Shown: one piece after another, positions 4,621 to 6,820 of the stretch
Layout of the letters: every line of letters starts with the position of its first letter
How positions within the stretch are numbered: the stretch's first letter is position 1
NCBI GenBank assembly: GCA_947307375.1
Contig: CAMZIX010000069.1
Location: 1-6,820, forward strand
Direction of reading: 5' to 3'
DNA: 6,820 nucleotides
DNA from: an uncultured Clostridia bacterium
Lineage (GTDB): Bacteria; Bacillota_A; Clostridia; Oscillospirales; Oscillospiraceae
Made by a program: the position numbers and the translations under genes
The notes under the pieces: model-generated
Databases searched by the model: none
The model's input: the letters and a program-made list of their open reading frames with translations, nothing else
What the model was told of the DNA's origin: nothing

Positions 4621-6434
4621 GGCTCGTCCCCCTCCCTGTGGAAATAGTCGTAGACCGCCTGCGCGGTGTTTTTCGGCACCGCCAGGCGCAGCTGCTCCAC
4701 GCTCGCCTCGCGGATCGCGCGCACGGACCGGAAGGCGCGGATCAGCTCGTCCCGGCGCTTCGCTCCCACGCCGGGGATCCTGTCCAGGCTCGAGCCGTAG
4801 GCCTCCTGCCGCAGCGAGCGCTGGTATTCGATCGAGTAGCGGTGCGTCTCCTCCTGGATATTGCCGATCAGCGCGAAGACGGCCTGGTTGCCCTGGATGC
4901 CGATCTCCCGCCCCTCGGGTGTGATCAGGGCGCGGGTGCGGTGCCGGTCGTCCTTGACCATGCCGAAGACCGGCAGGCTCAGGCCCAGCGCGCGCAAAGC
5001 CTCCACGGCCGTCGCGGCGTGGCGCTCCCCGCCGTCGATCAGCAGCAGATCCGGCAGCGGCGCGAATTTCTCGTCCCCGTCCAGATAGTGCTGAAAGCGG
5101 CGGCTCACCGCCTGATACATGCTCGCGTAGTCGTCCTGCTGCTCCAGGTCCCGGATACGGAAGCGCCGGTAATCTTTCTTCCTCGGCTTGCCGTCCACGT
5201 GCACGGTCATGCCCGCCACAATGCCGGAATCGCCCAGGTTCGAGATATCGAAGGCCTCGATCCGCGCCGGGAAGCGCTCCAGCTCCAGCGCCTTCTGCAG
5301 CCACTCCAGGGTCTTGGAGCGGCGCTGGGCGGCGGTGGTGCGCCGCCGGATCTCCTCGCGGGCGTTGAGCGCCGCGCTCTCGATCAGGCGCATCCGCTCG
5401 CCGCGCTTCGGCGTCTCGATGGAGACGCGGTGCCCGGCCGTCTCGCTCAGCAGCTCCTCCAGTTCCCCGCGGTCCTCGATCTCGCAGGGCAGCAGGATCG
5501 TCCGCGGCCAGCCGCCGCGCTGCGCGGTGAAATACTGCCGCACGAGCCCGGACACGGCCTCGCCGTCGTCCTCCAGCGGCTCGTCCATCATTTCCACGTC
5601 CTTGCCGGCGAGGCTGCCGTCGACGAAGTGCAGCACGGTGAAGCAGCTCTTCGCGCCGCGGCAGAAGCCGACGGCGTCGGTGTCGGCGAAGGCGGTGGCG
5701 ATCACGCGCTGGCGGTTCGACAGTCCTTCGATCGCGCGCAGGCGGTCGCGCAGCTCGGCGGCGCGCTCGAAGCGCAGCTCTTCCGCCGCCTGCTCCATCT
5801 GCGCCGTCAGATCGGCGATCAGCTCCGCGCTCTTGCCCTCGAGGATCAGCGCCGCCTGGCGCATGCCGCGGCGGTAGTCCTCGGCGGAGCTGTCCTTGAG
5901 GCACCAGCCGGCGCAGCTGCCCATGTGGTAGTTGAGGCAGGGCCGGTCCCTGCCGATGTCCCGCGGGAACTTGCGGCTGCAGTCGGGCAGCAGCAGCGCC
6001 TTGCTGATCGCGCCGATGATGCCGAAGCTCTGGCCGCGGCCGCCGAAGGGCCCGTAATAGCGCGCCCCGTCCTTCCCCGCGCGGCTGACGACGCTCATAC
6101 GCGGGTATTCCTCGCGCAGGTCGAGGCGGATGAAGGGGTAGCCCTTGTCATCCTTCAGCAGGATGTTGTAGTGCGGCTTGTGGCGCTTGATCAGCGAGTT
6201 TTCCAGCACCAGCGCCTCAAACTCGCTCGCGGCGACGATGACGTGGAAGTCCGCCACCTTTTCCACCATGGCGGCCACCTTGGGCAGATGCTCGCCGTGG
6301 AAATAGCTGCTGACGCGGTTTTTCAGTTTTTTGGCCTTGCCGACGTAGATGACCTCGCCGTGCTCGTCGAGCATGATGTACACGCCCGGCAGCAGCGGCA
6401 GATTGTTGGCCTTTTCGCGCAGCGTTTCAAGCAT
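4581..6434 (-). CDS. uvrC: Excinuclease ABC subunit UvrC
   Basis: Endonuclease of nucleotide excision repair; with UvrB it cuts on both sides of a DNA lesion. The 617-residue protein is full length. Domains in order: GIY-YIG nuclease at about 13-92 (G17-V-Y19, Y30-V-G32, R40, E78) for the 3' incision; four cysteines C152, C166, C174 and C178 with the C-x7-C-x3-C spacing of the UvrC iron-sulfur site; a UVR helix-hairpin that meets UvrB at about 204-236; the RNase H-like nuclease with FDISNLG (D396) and LLIDGG (D467) for the 5' incision; and tandem HhH DNA-binding motifs at about 550-598 (IPGVGAKRRDELI). A GGAGG site precedes the ATG at 6434; upstream in-frame starts to 6590 lack homology. The last 13 residues overlap rsmD. 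It heads the operon that continues to coaD. Confidence 0.97.
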   Translation of the reverse strand: MLETLREKANNLPLLPGVYIMLDEHGEVIYVGKAKKLKNRVSSYFHGEHLPKVAAMVEKVADFHVIVAASEFEALVLENSLIKRHKPHYNILLKDDKGYPFIRLDLREEYPRMSVVSRAGKDGARYYGPFGGRGQSFGIIGAISKALLLPDCSRKFPRDIGRDRPCLNYHMGSCAGWCLKDSSAEDYRRGMRQAALILEGKSAELIADLTAQMEQAAEELRFERAAELRDRLRAIEGLSNRQRVIATAFADTDAVGFCRGAKSCFTVLHFVDGSLAGKDVEMMDEPLEDDGEAVSGLVRQYFTAQRGGWPRTILLPCEIEDRGELEELLSETAGHRVSIETPKRGERMRLIESAALNAREEIRRRTTAAQRRSKTLEWLQKALELERFPARIEAFDISNLGDSGIVAGMTVHVDGKPRKKDYRRFRIRDLEQQDDYASMYQAVSRRFQHYLDGDEKFAPLPDLLLIDGGERHAATAVEALRALGLSLPVFGMVKDDRHRTRALITPEGREIGIQGNQAVFALIGNIQEETHRYSIEYQRSLRQEAYGSSLDRIPGVGAKRRDELIRAFRSVRAIREASVEQLRLAVPKNTAQAVYDYFHREGDEPCESSPEAPAEES

Positions 6435-6597
6435 AAGCGCCTCCTGAGAAAGCAGCGAATGGTAAAACAGGGGCGTGTTGAAAACACGGCCTCCCGCGGG
6501 CGGCGGGTGATCGAACCGCGAGGAGGGTCTTGCCCCCTCGCGCTCCCCCCGCTGTCCCGGAATCGGCTGTGAAAAGCGTACCCGGAACATAAACCTA
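6435..6597. other. Structured GC-rich intergenic region upstream of uvrC
   Basis: Between the HPr terminator hairpin and uvrC there is no supported gene and no convincing promoter on either strand, although uvrC transcription should begin here or further upstream. A bulged hairpin spans 6517-6542 (GCGAGG and GGG against CCC and CCTCGC), and an imperfect hairpin at about 6470-6493 contains GCGTGTT against AACAC. In-frame codons upstream of uvrC exist but look non-coding (Pro/Arg/Gly-rich, no family match). The composition and repeated 11-mer suggest a dispersed intergenic repeat; this is inference. Confidence 0.4.
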
Positions 6598-6608
6598 AGG
6601 GGCGTGTT
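6469..6608. repeat. Pair of 11-bp direct repeats (AGGGGCGTGTT)
   Basis: AGGGGCGTGTT occurs at 6469-6479 and again at 6598-6608 on the plus strand, with 118 nt between copies. Each copy is followed within a few bases by ACAC, so each forms the left arm of a hairpin. The right-hand copy makes the perfect HPr-side terminator stem, while the left-hand copy makes an imperfect one. They could be a degraded duplicate terminator or the borders of a small inserted element; no terminal inverted repeats are evident in the intervening segment. Confidence 0.45.
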
Positions 6609-6621
6609 TCCACACGCCCCT
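6598..6621 (-). terminator. Probable intrinsic terminator of the HPr-family gene
   Basis: A perfect 10-bp stem (6598-6607 with 6612-6621; AGGGGCGTGT against ACACGCCCCT) encloses a 4-nt loop and lies 20 nt after the HPr stop. On the minus strand it is followed by TTAGGTTTAT, a weak, interrupted U-tract, so termination may be incomplete and some transcription may read into uvrC. Confidence 0.6.
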
Positions 6622-6641
6622 AAATCGTTTCCTGTATGGGA

Positions 6642-6820
6642 TTACTCAGAGAAATCAGAATCAATCAGATCGCTCAGGGTCTTGATGGCCTCTTCCTCAT
6701 CGGTGCCGTCGGCAATGATGGTGACGGCCGTGCCCTTCACGATGCCCAGGGACAGAACGCCCAGCAGGCTCTTGGCATTGACGCGGCGCTCTTCCTTCTC
6801 GACCCAGATGCTGCTCTTGA
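6642..6820 (-). CDS. HPr-family phosphocarrier protein (HPr or Crh), 5' end beyond window
   Basis: C-terminal 58 residues of an HPr-fold protein, of about 85-90 expected. HPr carries phosphate from enzyme I to sugar permeases of the phosphotransferase system; in Firmicutes, HPr or Crh phosphorylated on Ser46 acts with CcpA in carbon catabolite control. The visible segment includes [17 protein letters not shown], aligning with the HPr/Crh region around Ser46 (codon 6770-6768), then [21 protein letters not shown], the final strand and helix. The stop TAA is at 6644-6642. The active-site His15 region lies off the right edge, so PTS HPr (ptsH) cannot be told from a regulatory Crh-like protein. 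A location next to uvrC recalls the rapZ-yvcK-whiA-crh/HPr neighbourhood of other Firmicutes, which would place whiA just outside the window. Confidence 0.93.
   Translation of the reverse strand, partial: KSSIWVEKEERRVNAKSLLGVLSLGIVKGTAVTIIADGTDEEEAIKTLSDLIDSDFSE

Noticed and set aside
4621..5904. Extension of the rsmD frame upstream through uvrC, suggesting a 608-residue fusion protein
   Set aside because: The upstream part is Arg/Ala/Pro-rich noise in a shifted frame of uvrC; RsmD homology begins exactly at the ATG at 4620 with a good ribosome site.
6435..6500. A possible uvrC promoter with TACCAT as -10
   Set aside because: Only four of six -10 bases match and no acceptable -35 box exists at 15-18 bp spacing.
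6500..6525. A tRNA T-arm-like GGTTCGATC on the minus strand
   Set aside because: There is no acceptor stem, D-arm or anticodon arm at the right distances, so it is not a tRNA gene.
4638..6572. A 644-codon open frame on the plus strand opposite uvrC
   Set aside because: It mirrors the codon structure of a clearly conserved uvrC, is low-complexity (Ala, Arg, Leu, Gln, His rich) and has no recognisable domain. Long antisense frames are expected in GC-rich genes.
6435..6590. A 52-residue N-terminal extension of UvrC
   Set aside because: The extra residues are encoded by the hairpin-rich intergenic DNA, lack family similarity, and the ATG at 6434 has a strong GGAGG site.

Overview
This is a gene-dense, high-GC bacterial chromosome segment in which every gene I can support lies on the minus strand, so the biological order runs from right to left. 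Shine-Dalgarno sites of the GGAGG type, a dcw cluster that opens mraZ-rsmH-ftsL-PBP, a Ser-containing HPr family protein and the chain uvrC-rsmD-coaD-coiled-coil gene point to a Gram-positive member of the Clostridia. A GC-rich gut lineage such as Oscillospiraceae/Ruminococcaceae is my best guess; this is inferred from gene content and style, not from a search.

Layout in transcription order: (1) 6820-6642, the C-terminal part of an HPr/Crh-type phosphocarrier, followed by a 10-bp hairpin (6598-6621) that probably ends its transcript. (2) 6641-6435, a GC-rich intergenic stretch with several hairpins and a repeated 11-mer. (3) 6434-3055, a compact run of uvrC (nucleotide excision repair), rsmD (16S rRNA m2G966 methyltransferase; its start lies inside the uvrC end), coaD (phosphopantetheine adenylyltransferase; TGATG stop/start junction with rsmD) and a 156-residue soluble coiled-coil protein of unknown function, closed by a perfect 19-bp stem terminator (2994-3041). 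(4) 2974-2868, a well-formed control region: helically phased A-tracts, a TTGCTT-17-TATAAT promoter and three 10-bp-spaced TGGRN repeats that match the MraZ operator. (5) 2839-1, the start of the division and cell wall (dcw) cluster: mraZ, rsmH (TGATG junction), ftsL (GTG start, 2 nt after rsmH) and the first 380 codons of a class B penicillin-binding protein that runs off the left edge.

The two operons are mostly housekeeping. The first joins DNA repair, rRNA methylation and CoA synthesis with an uncharacterised coiled-coil protein. The second begins septal peptidoglycan synthesis and is probably autoregulated by MraZ. I saw no mobile element, CRISPR array, tRNA or rRNA. The points most worth a second look are the mraZ control region, the conserved-looking coiled-coil gene, the AUG-UGA start-stop at the ftsL start, the antisense-facing terminator-like hairpin between coaD and the coiled-coil gene, and the structured stretch upstream of uvrC.
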